A stretch of 64,000 bases of DNA from an uncultured Candidatus Peregrinibacteria bacterium (GCA_903825315.1 CAIKAD010000001.1:372001-436000), one strand, 5' to 3'. Counted from the stretch's first letter, positions 10,629 to 19,343 are shown. The notes: generated by a model not told the origin, from the sequence alone. Translations and numbers: made by a program.

Positions 10629-11000
10629 ATGAAGAGAATACTTGCGCGCGTTGTCTGTTACTTTACGGAACACAGGTTCGAATACAGCTCTGATCAACAG
10701 AGACGAACCTGTAACAGATGTGCCTTCTCGCAGCGTACATGTGCTGTGTGCGAGGGACAGGGGAGGCGCTTGGATCTTCCGATGATTCTATGTTCAGACT
10801 GTGATGGGAATGGGAGAACGTACTCGAAATGCCGACACGATGCGGCGACGATCTTCTGTCCGGATTGTGAAAGTACAGATGGGAAATCTGAAGGGATCTG
10901 TCCGGTCTGCATAGGGTCTGGAATGGTTCGTCCGCGTTGCGTAGCTTGCAAAGGGCAAGGATGGATTCGTTTGGGGGCAACTCAGCATACTGGAGAATAG
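10629..11000 (+). CDS. free-standing DnaJ-type zinc-finger protein
   Basis: A 123-residue protein made almost entirely of Cys motifs. Four copies of CxxCxGxG occur (CAVCEGQG, CSDCDGNG, CPVCIGSG, CVACKGQG), plus CNRC and CPDC pairs. In DnaJ/Hsp40, four such repeats bind two zinc ions, but here there is no J domain or C-terminal substrate domain. It could be a thiol/zinc chaperone accessory. I start at ATG 10629 because AGGAG lies seven bases upstream; an ATG six bases earlier is too close to it. A strong terminator follows. Confidence 0.75.
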   Translation: MKRILARVVCYFTEHRFEYSSDQQRRTCNRCAFSQRTCAVCEGQGRRLDLPMILCSDCDGNGRTYSKCRHDAATIFCPDCESTDGKSEGICPVCIGSGMVRPRCVACKGQGWIRLGATQHTGE

Positions 11001-11045
11001 TATGCGTATAGTTCCGATCGTCCGCGAATGCCTTGCCAAAGATGT

Positions 11046-11076
11046 GCCCAGAGTGGAGTACTCTGGGCTTTTCCTT
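11046..11076 (+). terminator. intrinsic terminator after the zinc-finger gene
   Basis: GCCCAGAGT (11046-11054) and ACTCTGGGC (11060-11068) form a perfect 9-bp stem with a 5-base loop, followed by TTTTCCTT. Confidence 0.9.
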
Positions 11077-11113
11077 GAGCGTTCCAATTCCGTATCTCTA
11101 GGCATCGTTCGGA

Positions 11114-13900
11114 TTACGGCATCATCTGCAACCCCTGATGGACGGTGATCACCGGCGTGCTTTGCGCTTTGAGGTAGTTCACGGTGTCCTGCAGCGTGGC
11201 CGGCGACGTGTCGTACTGGCCGGGGTTATTGATCACCTGGTGGATGACAAGGATGAGCCACGTTTTGTCGCGCGTTGCCGTATCGATCCACTGCCTGATT
11301 TGCGCCGGTGTAGTGGTGTTGAGGACGTTCTGGACTTTGAGGGTGAATGTATTGTCCGTCCGCTGGTTATAGCCCTCGTCGACGGTTCGCGCTCCGGCGA
11401 AGTTTGCGTTCTTTGTGAGCGTAATGATCGCATCATTGTATTCGCCGTAGGTATAGGCAAGCGAGTCCACGGGCGAGAACCCATGGTCGAGGAGGTCTTT
11501 GCGCGATCCCTGGATTTCATCCCGGGCCTTGGCCGTGGTGAGCTGCGTGAGGTGCGGATGCGTCTGTGTATGAGCATCAATCTCATGTCCGGCTTGTTGG
11601 AGTGCGAGGACTTGTGCGGTGCTTGCGTAGGACGAGGGATCGTTGAGGTCGCCCGCGGCCGGGTTAAGCATCTCGTTGGTGATAATGTAGAAGCTCGCTT
11701 TGAGGCTGGATTGGTCGAGGATGGGACGCACTGTGGTGTAGTGGGAAATCCAGCCATCATCGAAGGTAAGGCTTACATATCCTTTGTCGAATGAGTCCGG
11801 TCCAGGCCCCCCGCTGAAGAGTGTGAGAGAGAAATTATCCACGCTCAACGTTCCCGCAGCGGCAAGGAGATGGAATACCGTGAGCGATGCGGCGTTCGCC
11901 GGCGCCGTGAAGGTAGTGCTGAACTGGCGGAAGTCCGTGCTGGGGCCAACTTGGCCGATTTCCACGTACTGCTGTGCAGTATCCTGCATCGTGTACTGCA
12001 CGACGAGGGAGCTGGGCGCGGTGCTCTTGTACCAGTCCGAGAAACTATATTGCTGTCCGGGAGTGACGGGAACATTGTCAAAGTACCACTTGGCATCCCC
12101 ATTTGTGTACTGCGTGATGGTCAGTGCCGCACCGCGGCTCCCATCCTCCGCTTCTCCCGGATAGGTGTATTGCACCGTGTTCGTTCCCCATCCGCCACGA
12201 TGCCAGTGCGCCGGGTCGCCGTTCCCTCCGTCCGTTTCCACAGAGGGGTTGGGAATGAGGTTGCCGCCTGGATCTGGCGATGATGAGTTTGAGCTGCTGG
12301 AACTTGAGGATGCTCCGGTTTCCGTGTTGTCCTGTGCGCCGGTGCAGCCGGGGTCAGCCGGATAATCCACGAGACCGTTCCCGTCGTTATCTATCCCGTC
12401 CTGGCACTGTGATTTGGGATTCGCTTCGTTAGTGCTCAGGGCACTCGTACAACTGAAGTCAGCAGGGAAGTCCGTGGCGCCGTCATTATCGTCATCGATG
12501 CCGTTGGAGCATTGTGGCAGGATGGAAGAACTGCTGGAGGAACTGGAATTGGATGAAGAGCTGGTTCCTGCTGCCAGGGCGGTACAGAAACCGAGCGTGA
12601 GGTCCGCGTTCTGGTTTCCGAGGTACGTCACCTGGTCGTCCGGCGCCCCGAGCGCGCGAGACGCGTATCCCAGGTTGGTGATGTAGAGGTTGGAGAGTCC
12701 CGTTCCGAGCTGGACGTTGGAGACGCGGTCGGCTGTGGCCGAGGTGCCATTGGAAAAATGGAGTGTGATGGCATCGATGTTGTTCCCCGCCCCCTGATCG
12801 GGAACGTTTTCGTTACGGTAATCCAGGATGTTGATGTAGCTTCCCTGGGGATCAGCGTGCCCACCGGCATCGCTGATGAATATGGTGTATTGCTCATGTG
12901 CACTGGTGGAGAACGTCGCCGACATGGTCTGGAGTTGGCCGAGAGTGAAGGAGTATTCGGTGAAGTCGGTAGTGAGCTCCCGTATTGTCGCGGAGGTAAG
13001 GCCCGCTTGTTCCAGTGACCGCACGGGGTACTGACATGCCCCATCCCCTCCGGAGACGGGAACGGAACTGGACGAAGAGTTGTTGGAACTGGAACTCATG
13101 GAAGCGCCCATTTCGGTGCTGTCCTGAGCGCTTGTGCATCCAGGATCAGCAGGAAAATCCACGAGGCCGTTCCCGTCGTTATCCATACCGTCTTGGCACT
13201 GTGCTTTAGGATTAGCCTCGTCGGTATCCAATACAGTCGTACAACTGAAATCGTACGGAAAATCGGTGGCACCGTCACGGTCGTCATCGATGCCGTTGGA
13301 GCATTGTGGATTCTCTGACGGGGAAAGCGAACTGATGTTCGATGATGCCGAGGAGGAACCGTCGGAGAAGGGATCTGCACAGGTGATGGAAGCGACCCAT
13401 GTACTACCGTACTTGGGGAGCGCTGCTACAGTGTTAAAGTTGGAAGAAGAGTAGCGCGTCAGCTTGTTGTTACGGGGTGTGTGGAAGTTACATTTCCCGT
13501 TGGGATACAGAGAGCTGCGTTCCTCATCCTGGCAAGTGCTCGATACGTAGGTTCTGTATCCCAGGGTGTCACAGATTTTGAAGAGCGTAGCAGTATCCTG
13601 TGTCCCGTTGTCGTTCCATCTCAATCCTTTTCCGGTACCCTCTCTTGAGCGGAGGAAGGGATTTGTCGGAACAGTCAGCGGAAGTCCCTGTGTCCGTATG
13701 GCGTCCGCTACGGCTTGAAGTACGAGCTGGGGGCGGTTGCGGCCATCGCTCCCCTTCCCAAATGTCATGGTGGTTGTGGTGGCGCTCACAGGCGTTGCGA
13801 GAAGTGTTTGTGAGGTAGAGGAAGGAATGAGCGGGATAAACATGGCTGCCAGGGTGATGAAGAGCATCAGAGCTCTCATCCGGTCGTAGAAGGAACGCAT
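11114..13900 (-). CDS. large secreted polysaccharide deacetylase with Asp-rich repeats
   Basis: A 928-residue exported protein. Signal peptide at about residues 8-30. Two copies of a Cys/Asp-rich module (about 199-263 and 463-527: QCSNGIDDD.DGATDFP then QCQDG.DNDGNGLVD.PADPGC) resemble calcium-binding thrombospondin-type repeats. Ser-rich linkers flank them. A beta-rich domain (about 546-695) looks like a carbohydrate-binding module. The C-terminus (about 707-928) is a NodB deacetylase: TFDDG at 712-716 gives the catalytic and metal Asp, and HTQTH at 777-781 the two metal His. It would remove acetyl groups from an amino-sugar polymer at the surface. The adjacent glycosyltransferase reads the same way, 55 bases upstream. 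Confidence 0.88.
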   Translation of the reverse strand: MRSFYDRMRALMLFITLAAMFIPLIPSSTSQTLLATPVSATTTTMTFGKGSDGRNRPQLVLQAVADAIRTQGLPLTVPTNPFLRSREGTGKGLRWNDNGTQDTATLFKICDTLGYRTYVSSTCQDEERSSLYPNGKCNFHTPRNNKLTRYSSSNFNTVAALPKYGSTWVASITCADPFSDGSSSASSNISSLSPSENPQCSNGIDDDRDGATDFPYDFSCTTVLDTDEANPKAQCQDGMDNDGNGLVDFPADPGCTSAQDSTEMGASMSSSSNNSSSSSVPVSGGDGACQYPVRSLEQAGLTSATIRELTTDFTEYSFTLGQLQTMSATFSTSAHEQYTIFISDAGGHADPQGSYINILDYRNENVPDQGAGNNIDAITLHFSNGTSATADRVSNVQLGTGLSNLYITNLGYASRALGAPDDQVTYLGNQNADLTLGFCTALAAGTSSSSNSSSSSSSSILPQCSNGIDDDNDGATDFPADFSCTSALSTNEANPKSQCQDGIDNDGNGLVDYPADPGCTGAQDNTETGASSSSSSSNSSSPDPGGNLIPNPSVETDGGNGDPAHWHRGGWGTNTVQYTYPGEAEDGSRGAALTITQYTNGDAKWYFDNVPVTPGQQYSFSDWYKSTAPSSLVVQYTMQDTAQQYVEIGQVGPSTDFRQFSTTFTAPANAASLTVFHLLAAAGTLSVDNFSLTLFSGGPGPDSFDKGYVSLTFDDGWISHYTTVRPILDQSSLKASFYIITNEMLNPAAGDLNDPSSYASTAQVLALQQAGHEIDAHTQTHPHLTQLTTAKARDEIQGSRKDLLDHGFSPVDSLAYTYGEYNDAIITLTKNANFAGARTVDEGYNQRTDNTFTLKVQNVLNTTTPAQIRQWIDTATRDKTWLILVIHQVINNPGQYDTSPATLQDTVNYLKAQSTPVITVHQGLQMMP

Positions 13901-13954
13901 AACGGGAGAAGGGAGGTGAGCGATTATTGTTGATGGAGCACGTGATCCTGTTTA

Positions 13955-14977
13955 TCAGGCCAGTGTCAGACGCTTGGGGGAAATCCAGACGTTTTGTCGT
14001 TTATGGAAAATAAATTCCTTCACAAACTGTTCCAGGAAGACGTAGGCGTTAACGTAGAGGAGAAACAGGTAGGGAAAGGGAACCAGTAGCATATCCAGCC
14101 GCTTCTCACGGATGGCGGCGAAGACGCTGAGTACGGATGCGGTGGAGAAGATGAGGAGTAAGATGTTTCCTGCGAGGCGGATATTGAGGATCGGTATGAG
14201 GAATGCGAGCACGGAATAGACGACGCCTTCGATGTACATGAGTGAAAGTTCCAACGCCTGCGGGGGAAACGATGCAATGGAGTAGTGCTTGCGAAGGTTC
14301 TGCCACCCGCCACCGAACCAGCGCTGCATCTGGAGAAAATAGCACCGGATGGTTGCGGGATCCTGGGTGTAGACGATAGCGTTACGGTCGAAGAGGATTT
14401 TGAAGCCGTTCTTGTGCAGCTTGTAGGTGAAGTCGAGATCCTCGGTGATTGTGTCATGGTCAAAGGAGAGGTACTCGCGGAACACGTGCGTGCGGAATGC
14501 GCCCGCGGCGCCGGGAATGACAAACATGAATCCCAGGTAGCTCTGTGCGAGCTTGTGGAGGTTTTGCCCGATGGAGTACTCAAAGGCACGGTGCCGGGTA
14601 AGCCAGTTGTACTTGAGGCTCTTCACGTATCCGCCGACGGCAGCGACCGTGGGATTCTCAAAATCCTTTTCGATGCGTTCGATGAAGTCTGGAGCAAGGA
14701 GGGTGTCTCCGTCTGAGGTCACAAAAATGTCCCCCGTGACAAACTGCAGGCCGAATTCCTGTGCGTGGCTCTTGTTCCCCAAATTCCGTGGTGTGCGAAC
14801 TACGGTGATTTTTCCCGCGAACTCCGGTTCACGGAGGATCAGCGGTGTGGCATCCGTGCTGGAGTCATCTACCACAATGATCTCGTCCGCAGGTCGGGTT
14901 TGATTCAGCCAGGAGCGGGCGCTCTGCCGGATAGCCTGTGCCTCGTTATGACAGGGGATAAAGAGTGTGATGCGCAT
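13955..14977 (-). CDS. processive family 2 glycosyltransferase, membrane-bound
   Basis: A 340-residue GT2 enzyme. The GT-A fold starts LFIPCHNEAQAIRQSARSWL, with EIIVVDDSSTDAT, the DxD-like VTSDGDTLL, the acceptor/base motif ITEDLDF and the processivity motif QMQRW (residues near 217-221). Two or three transmembrane segments follow (GVVYSVLAFLIPILNIRLAG, ILLLIFSTASVLSVFAAI, LVPFPYLFLLYVNAYVFLEQ). This layout matches PgaC/hyaluronan/chitin-synthase-like enzymes that polymerise and export beta-linked sugars. The downstream deacetylase supports a poly-N-acetylglucosamine-like product, which is inference. Confidence 0.88.
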   Translation of the reverse strand: MRITLFIPCHNEAQAIRQSARSWLNQTRPADEIIVVDDSSTDATPLILREPEFAGKITVVRTPRNLGNKSHAQEFGLQFVTGDIFVTSDGDTLLAPDFIERIEKDFENPTVAAVGGYVKSLKYNWLTRHRAFEYSIGQNLHKLAQSYLGFMFVIPGAAGAFRTHVFREYLSFDHDTITEDLDFTYKLHKNGFKILFDRNAIVYTQDPATIRCYFLQMQRWFGGGWQNLRKHYSIASFPPQALELSLMYIEGVVYSVLAFLIPILNIRLAGNILLLIFSTASVLSVFAAIREKRLDMLLVPFPYLFLLYVNAYVFLEQFVKEFIFHKRQNVWISPKRLTLA

Positions 14978-15089
14978 GCCAACGGCGTTAATCCTCTTTG
15001 AAGACGCCGTTTTAGCCTCTTTCTTACAACGAGTTCTCCGGCAAGGAGATATTCACACGGAAGAATTATTCTGTACAATAATCGAGCTT

Positions 15090-15120
15090 GTGGCGGGCGT
15101 AGCTTCCACCTTCGCCCCAT
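15090..15120 (+). pseudogene. remnant of a tRNA-His gene
   Basis: GTGGCGGGCGTAGCT at 15090-15104 is identical to the 5' end of the tRNA-His region (15242-15256), and TCGCCCCAT at 15112-15120 is identical to its 3' end (15314-15322). The D-arm end, anticodon arm and T-arm are missing between them. It looks like an internally deleted copy, leaving only acceptor-stem halves that can still pair. Confidence 0.55.
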
Positions 15121-15189
15121 GCTTAAATCCTCCGCGTCATTCCCTTTGTTGAAGCAGAGGACAGGGAGGGCTACGGTGGGCAGGCAGTT

Positions 15190-15217
15190 GGTTCCGCCCT
15201 TCGGGCGGATTTGGAAC
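15190..15217. repeat. GC-rich hairpin upstream of tRNA-His
   Basis: TCCGCCC-TTC-GGGCGGA forms a 7-bp stem with a three-base loop, inside a GGTTCC/GGAACC pair. No T-tract follows. It lies 27 bases before the tRNA and may be a processing or transcription signal. Confidence 0.4.
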
Positions 15218-15238
15218 CATTGTGGTAGCATTTCTTCA

Positions 15239-15334
<96 letters not shown>

Positions 15335-15374
15335 TTAAGAGTTCTACCTATTCGATAAGCAGGAAATAGATGGG

Positions 15375-15812
15375 TTACTTCGAAATAATGCCACTCGTTT
15401 GAGATCTATGTTTACCTTTTGGGTGGATACGCCAATCAAAGTATTGCTTCTGAGGGAACTTTTGGTGAGCGATCTGTTCAAATCCCTGTTTAATCGTTGC
15501 TCCCAAGTGCCCTTTGGATATTCCGTAGAGCGAAATGAGCGGGTATCCATTGTGTTCAATCAACATTCGCTTGTTCCAAGCGTTCTTCCTGTAATTCCTT
15601 TCGTTCATTCCGAAATATTCAATGTAAATATTATAATCATCCAAGAAGAAATCAGGACGCCAACGATAGCCAACAAGGCTTATGGGAGGCTCGTACGTGA
15701 AACGAATGCCTTGATCTTCCAGAAAGTTTGCAATCTCCAGCTCGCCCGGACTGCGAACAGGTAGTCCGTTCTTTGAACAGAACTTCCTCTGACGAGAATA
15801 TCTTTTGGGCAT
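15375..15812 (-). CDS. PD-(D/E)XK nuclease-like protein
   Basis: A 145-residue protein with a Vsr/DUF559-like nuclease core: Glu in SPGELEIANFLEDQGI, then YRWRPDFFLDDYNIYIEYFG, that is P-D-F with the metal Asp and a following E-Y-F-G strand, and later KRMLIEHNGYPLISLY. Such folds occur in repair (Vsr), restriction and helicase-linked nucleases; the exact role is unknown. It starts at the ATG 15810-15812; the GTG just before it falls between the -10 box and the start. It is in an AT-richer patch beside tRNA-His, a common insertion neighbourhood, so it may be acquired. Confidence 0.72.
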   Translation of the reverse strand: MPKRYSRQRKFCSKNGLPVRSPGELEIANFLEDQGIRFTYEPPISLVGYRWRPDFFLDDYNIYIEYFGMNERNYRKNAWNKRMLIEHNGYPLISLYGISKGHLGATIKQGFEQIAHQKFPQKQYFDWRIHPKGKHRSQTSGIISK

Positions 15813-15820
15813 CACATTAT

Positions 15821-15849
15821 ATTATACATCTTTTATATATTGATGTCAT
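15821..15849 (-). promoter_or_regulatory. strong leaderless promoter of the nuclease-like gene
   Basis: On the minus strand, ATGACA (15844-15849), 17-base spacer ending in TG, TATAAT (15821-15826), then eight bases to the ATG. This is the best consensus promoter in the window. Confidence 0.8.
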
Positions 15850-15984
15850 TGTCAGGATCTGCGAGATAGAACGCACCTCTCCCGATCCATCACGTTCATC
15901 CCCGCCCTCCACGGATTATTCCCGTTCGGTTGGAGGCGCACTTTTAGTCCGAATAAATAGTAACCTACCGACGTACACTACCCA

Positions 15985-16012
15985 TTGACAACAATTAAAA
16001 AAAAGATATAAA
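15985..16012 (+). promoter_or_regulatory. promoter of the 16020 gene
   Basis: TTGACA (15985-15990), 16-base A-rich spacer, TATAAA (16007-16012), then seven bases to the ATG. AAAGG just before the ATG could also act as a weak ribosome site. Confidence 0.75.
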
Positions 16013-16019
16013 GGTAATT

Positions 16020-16355
16020 ATGAATCGCCAATCTGTTCGAGAATTGTATGTGGCGTCGTTTGAAAACCCCGAAAAATTTAAAGGAGATGTTTTAGAAAGA
16101 TTGCTAGAACTTCATGAGCGTGAAACTGAAGAAGAAATTCGAAAAAGATTAAGCAGGCTATCACGTGATACAGCAGCAGTACTTTTGCTCCTGCTGGAAG
16201 ACAGCTCGAGAGCCAGATTCCCAGGTAGTGAAATTGCCAAGACATATCATGCAAAAATTGGGAGCAGAGCAATGCTCTTAGAACGTGTGTTGAACCTTAT
16301 TGAATCATTTTCAAGCACTCCAGCAGACAGTACTCCTCCAGGGGACTTGCAGTAG
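16020..16355 (+). CDS. unknown small helical protein
   Basis: A 111-residue protein with a charged first half (FKGDVLERLLELHERETEEE, IRKRLSRLSRDTAAVLLLLL) that looks like amphipathic helices; the Leu run is probably a buried helix rather than a membrane span because it is flanked closely by charges. No family recognised. Its base composition is AT-richer than the flanks, like the divergent nuclease-like gene 200 bases away. Strong promoter and leaderless spacing support a real gene. Confidence 0.6.
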   Translation: MNRQSVRELYVASFENPEKFKGDVLERLLELHERETEEEIRKRLSRLSRDTAAVLLLLLEDSSRARFPGSEIAKTYHAKIGSRAMLLERVLNLIESFSSTPADSTPPGDLQ

Positions 16356-16457
16356 TTTGGTACTGGTTATTTATCCTCGAAAATCACAACCCCAGTACGT
16401 AGCATGCACGGAATATGGAAAGAAGCCGGTAGGACAACGGTCACTCGTCAGGTTCTT

Positions 16458-18896
16458 CTATTTCGGGGGTTCTTTCTGTATCCCTTCCGCTTCCACTACA
16501 AATACCACATCGCTGTCACCTGCCTGTGGGGCAGGGGACTCGTTCTTTTCCGTTGCCGGTTGTGGCTGCGGCGGAGGAGGGGGAGGTGACGGTTGTTGCG
16601 CCTGCTGTTCCGTTTGAACTGGTGTCGGTTGCATCGGAGGCGGAGGAGGCTGTTCCGTTGGTGCCGGATTTGGTTCTACTGGCGGCGTAGGAAACGGCGT
16701 CGGTGCAGTTATTCGTTCTGACCGCTCATTACTGGCGACGGAAAGTGTCTCATCGTTCTTTCGCTTCTTGAGGTTCTCTCGGTACCGCTGGCGCTTGCGA
16801 CGCTTCCGCTCGCGTTCGCGCTCCGCGCGTTCCTTTTCCTGCGGGGACAGTTCGGCGGGAGGTGTTGCACGGGGGGGAGGAAGTGTGGAACTCGGTTGAT
16901 CGGGGGCGGTGGTCGATGCGGGTTGCGGAGGCGGGGAAAGAGGTTCCGGAGTAGGAGCGGGGATGAGCGGTTCCGGCTGTGGGGGAATTACCTGTGGTTC
17001 CGTGACCGGAGGCGGCGAGGAAATTGCGAATGGCGATGCTTCTTCGGGTGTCGGTTGCCGTATAGCTTCCTGTTCGTTGGGGCTCAGGAAGGAAGGTGGA
17101 AGCACAGGAGGCTGTTCTGTTTCGAATGCGGTGAAATCAGTCGGTTTGGTTTCCTCAGGGGAGGACGGCGGGGCGGGAGGTTGCAGGTCCGGTACAGGTG
17201 GCGTTACCGCGGGAGGAGGCGTCGGTTCGAGTGGCGTTAGTGTCGACGGCTGTTCCGTTGACGCGGCACTTTGCATCCCTCGCTGCAACCAGGGCGGTGC
17301 TGTATCCAGGTCAACGGCGGGTTCCTGCGTCGGGGTTGCCGGAGGTTGAGTGGAGGGTTCCGATGCGGGCGTTGGTGACGATTCCGTGGGAGGAGTGGGA
17401 AGCGGAGTTTCACCTGCCGGAGATGGCGATGCAGCTTGCTTCAGACCTTTCCTCAGCCAAGCCGGCGCATTATCCGTCTGGATCACCGGCTCAGACGGGG
17501 GAAGGGCGGGTGCTGCTTCTTCTGTTTTCGTCTTTTCCGCAGGAGAGAGCTTTCCCTGTGTGCGCTTGATTTCCATGGGAGGCGGAATATCCACGACGTT
17601 CGTTTCCTTTTTGCCCACGAGACGTGATTCCATATCTTCAAGATGACGCTGCAAACCTCCTCCGTCCCGCCGGAGAATCTTACCGATTACCCATACTCCC
17701 GCCGCGCCCAACGTGATGGAACCGAGGATGACGAGGATGATCTTGATAACGAGAGCAATTGTTCCGGGCGGGAGAAACGGTTGCGTTCCGCCTGCGGATG
17801 AGGATGATGCGGCAGAAGAAGACACAGCGACGCTGGAGACGGAGGATGTGTCTGCAGGCAACGCGGAAACCGATAGGGAGCGGTCGGTCTCGTACACCAC
17901 TTCGCCCGTTTGGAGATTGCGAACGGAGACGTGAACGGTATATGTCCCGCTCCGGAGATAGCGGTGTGTGGGGGTATTGAGCATGCTCTCTCCGCCATCC
18001 CCGAACGACCACCGGAAGAGGAACGGCAGAGAAGTATTCTGGAGGTGCGGCAGGGAAAACGACAAGCTGCCATCCGGCATGGTGGATACGCTTACGGCAC
18101 TCTCCTGCGGGGGAGGGGATAATTGTTCCGCTCCGCTCCGGGCGACTTTAATCGTCTGAGATTCAGCTTCAGCATCCCCCTCTATGGCGCTCAGGCGTAA
18201 CTCGCGTACCGGGCGTTCCGAAGAAAGCCAGACGAAGAGCGGAACGCGTCCCAGGCGAAAAAACGTTCCGGCTGCATCGTCATCATCCGTTGTATTGGCG
18301 TCATTGTTGGAGTCCACCGAGGTATCGAGGTCGAGTCTATAGATCCGGCCCGTTAGCCCCGCAGGCGCAAGTTTTAAAATCTGACGGTTGTCCGGCAGCG
18401 AGATAGTTCCGTTGGCGAGTAATGGATCGGTTTCCAGGAACATTTTGTTGAGGGGCTCCGCCTGTGTGTTGGTGGAAGACGATTGTGCGTCTTCGCGGGC
18501 CTGCACGTCGAGCAGTATAAAGCGCTCTCCCAGCGGTGCACCGTCCGTGGCATTGGCAGTTGCAGAGAGACGGTACCGGCCGGGTTCCGAAAGGCGCACG
18601 CGGAACACAGTGGATCGCGATGCTTGGAGGAACGTTCCTTCATGTTCTAGTACCCACGCAAATTGTGCGTTCGCATCATCGTTCGTGCCCAGGATTTCGA
18701 AGATATCTCCCGTGGAAAGCGCAAACGCTTCATCGACTGGTGCGTAGTTCGTGGAATCCTGGGCGTACAGGCGGGGTGTTGCGACAAGCGCTCCAAGGAA
18801 GAGTGCGGAAGCCAGCAGGAACACAGAGAAGGTCCGGCGATGCGTAGTCGTCCGCGGACGACTCCAGACCTGCCGGAGGCTGGGCGTTCCATTCAT
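16458..18896 (-). CDS. PKD-domain membrane protein with long proline-rich tail
   Basis: An 812-residue protein. Signal or anchor at about residues 22-46 (TFSVFLLASALFLGALVATP). The extracellular part has beta-rich stretches and a PKD domain (LPFLFRWSFGDGGESMLNTP, then HRYLRSGTYTVHVSVRNL). One transmembrane segment lies near residue 380 (IALVIKIILVILGSITLGAA). About 400 residues after it are Pro/Glu/Thr/Gln-rich, with a basic cluster (ERERKRRKRQRYRENLKKRK) near residue 690. If the PKD part is outside, the tail is cytoplasmic. It overlaps the upstream VirB2-like pilin gene by four bases (ATGA), so the two are co-translated. Confidence 0.8.
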   Translation of the reverse strand: MNGTPSLRQVWSRPRTTTHRRTFSVFLLASALFLGALVATPRLYAQDSTNYAPVDEAFALSTGDIFEILGTNDDANAQFAWVLEHEGTFLQASRSTVFRVRLSEPGRYRLSATANATDGAPLGERFILLDVQAREDAQSSSTNTQAEPLNKMFLETDPLLANGTISLPDNRQILKLAPAGLTGRIYRLDLDTSVDSNNDANTTDDDDAAGTFFRLGRVPLFVWLSSERPVRELRLSAIEGDAEAESQTIKVARSGAEQLSPPPQESAVSVSTMPDGSLSFSLPHLQNTSLPFLFRWSFGDGGESMLNTPTHRYLRSGTYTVHVSVRNLQTGEVVYETDRSLSVSALPADTSSVSSVAVSSSAASSSSAGGTQPFLPPGTIALVIKIILVILGSITLGAAGVWVIGKILRRDGGGLQRHLEDMESRLVGKKETNVVDIPPPMEIKRTQGKLSPAEKTKTEEAAPALPPSEPVIQTDNAPAWLRKGLKQAASPSPAGETPLPTPPTESSPTPASEPSTQPPATPTQEPAVDLDTAPPWLQRGMQSAASTEQPSTLTPLEPTPPPAVTPPVPDLQPPAPPSSPEETKPTDFTAFETEQPPVLPPSFLSPNEQEAIRQPTPEEASPFAISSPPPVTEPQVIPPQPEPLIPAPTPEPLSPPPQPASTTAPDQPSSTLPPPRATPPAELSPQEKERAERERERKRRKRQRYRENLKKRKNDETLSVASNERSERITAPTPFPTPPVEPNPAPTEQPPPPPMQPTPVQTEQQAQQPSPPPPPPQPQPATEKNESPAPQAGDSDVVFVVEAEGIQKEPPK

Positions 18897-19291
18897 GGCG
18901 TGCCATTAAAAATATTGACTACGAAAAGCACGATGATGCGAGAAAGGATAATGACCGCGAGTCCGATGACCATATAGATGATAGATTTTTTTGCCTTGTC
19001 CTTTTGTTCATCGTTCCCCATGGACACAATGAGGCGGATACCGGCTACAATCACAACAATCACAGCAACAAGCGTGACGAAGTCCAGCACTCTTGTGATA
19101 ATGGAAATCACGAAGTCCATCAGATTACTTTGGTGGGAGATGCCGGGGATGCTCGCTACCTCATTCGCTGATTCATCAATACTCGGTCCACCATCGAACA
19201 CCGCTGCACCAGCGGATGGTGCAAGGGAGTGTAAATATGCTGCGATACGAGCGGATGCCTTGAAGGAAAGGGTGGCGAGCGTGTATCCCAT
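18893..19291 (-). CDS. VirB2/TrbC-like type IV secretion pilin
   Basis: A 132-residue protein with two transmembrane segments: DFVTLVAVIVVIVAGIRLIV (about residues 69-88) and SIIYMVIGLAVIILSRIIVL (about 103-122). Between them is a short basic cytoplasmic loop (SMGNDEQKDKAKK). This two-helix hairpin with the GIRLI...GND pattern matches the T4SS pilin-like family that is common in CPR genomes. The N-terminal 50 residues may be a leader removed on maturation. It is the first gene of a two-gene operon with the PKD protein. The rest of a T4SS is not adjacent. Confidence 0.8.
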   Translation of the reverse strand: MGYTLATLSFKASARIAAYLHSLAPSAGAAVFDGGPSIDESANEVASIPGISHQSNLMDFVISIITRVLDFVTLVAVIVVIVAGIRLIVSMGNDEQKDKAKKSIIYMVIGLAVIILSRIIVLFVVNIFNGTP

Positions 19292-19314
19292 GGGAGGTGT
19301 ATTTATTCTCTTTT

Positions 19315-19343
19315 ATGATATCATAATTTAGCACTTTTAGCAA
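19315..19343 (-). promoter_or_regulatory. promoter of the pilin-PKD operon, with a palindromic -10
   Basis: On the minus strand, TTGCTA (19338-19343), 17-base spacer, TATCAT (19315-19320). The -10 lies in the perfect palindrome ATGATATCAT (19315-19324), so the same bases could seed transcription toward the divergent peptidase gene. Confidence 0.6.

Noticed and set aside
12260-13120. Ser-codon and Asp-repeat stretches considered as a CRISPR or DNA tandem array
   Set aside because: The repeats are explained by protein repeats of the deacetylase; there are no regular spacers.
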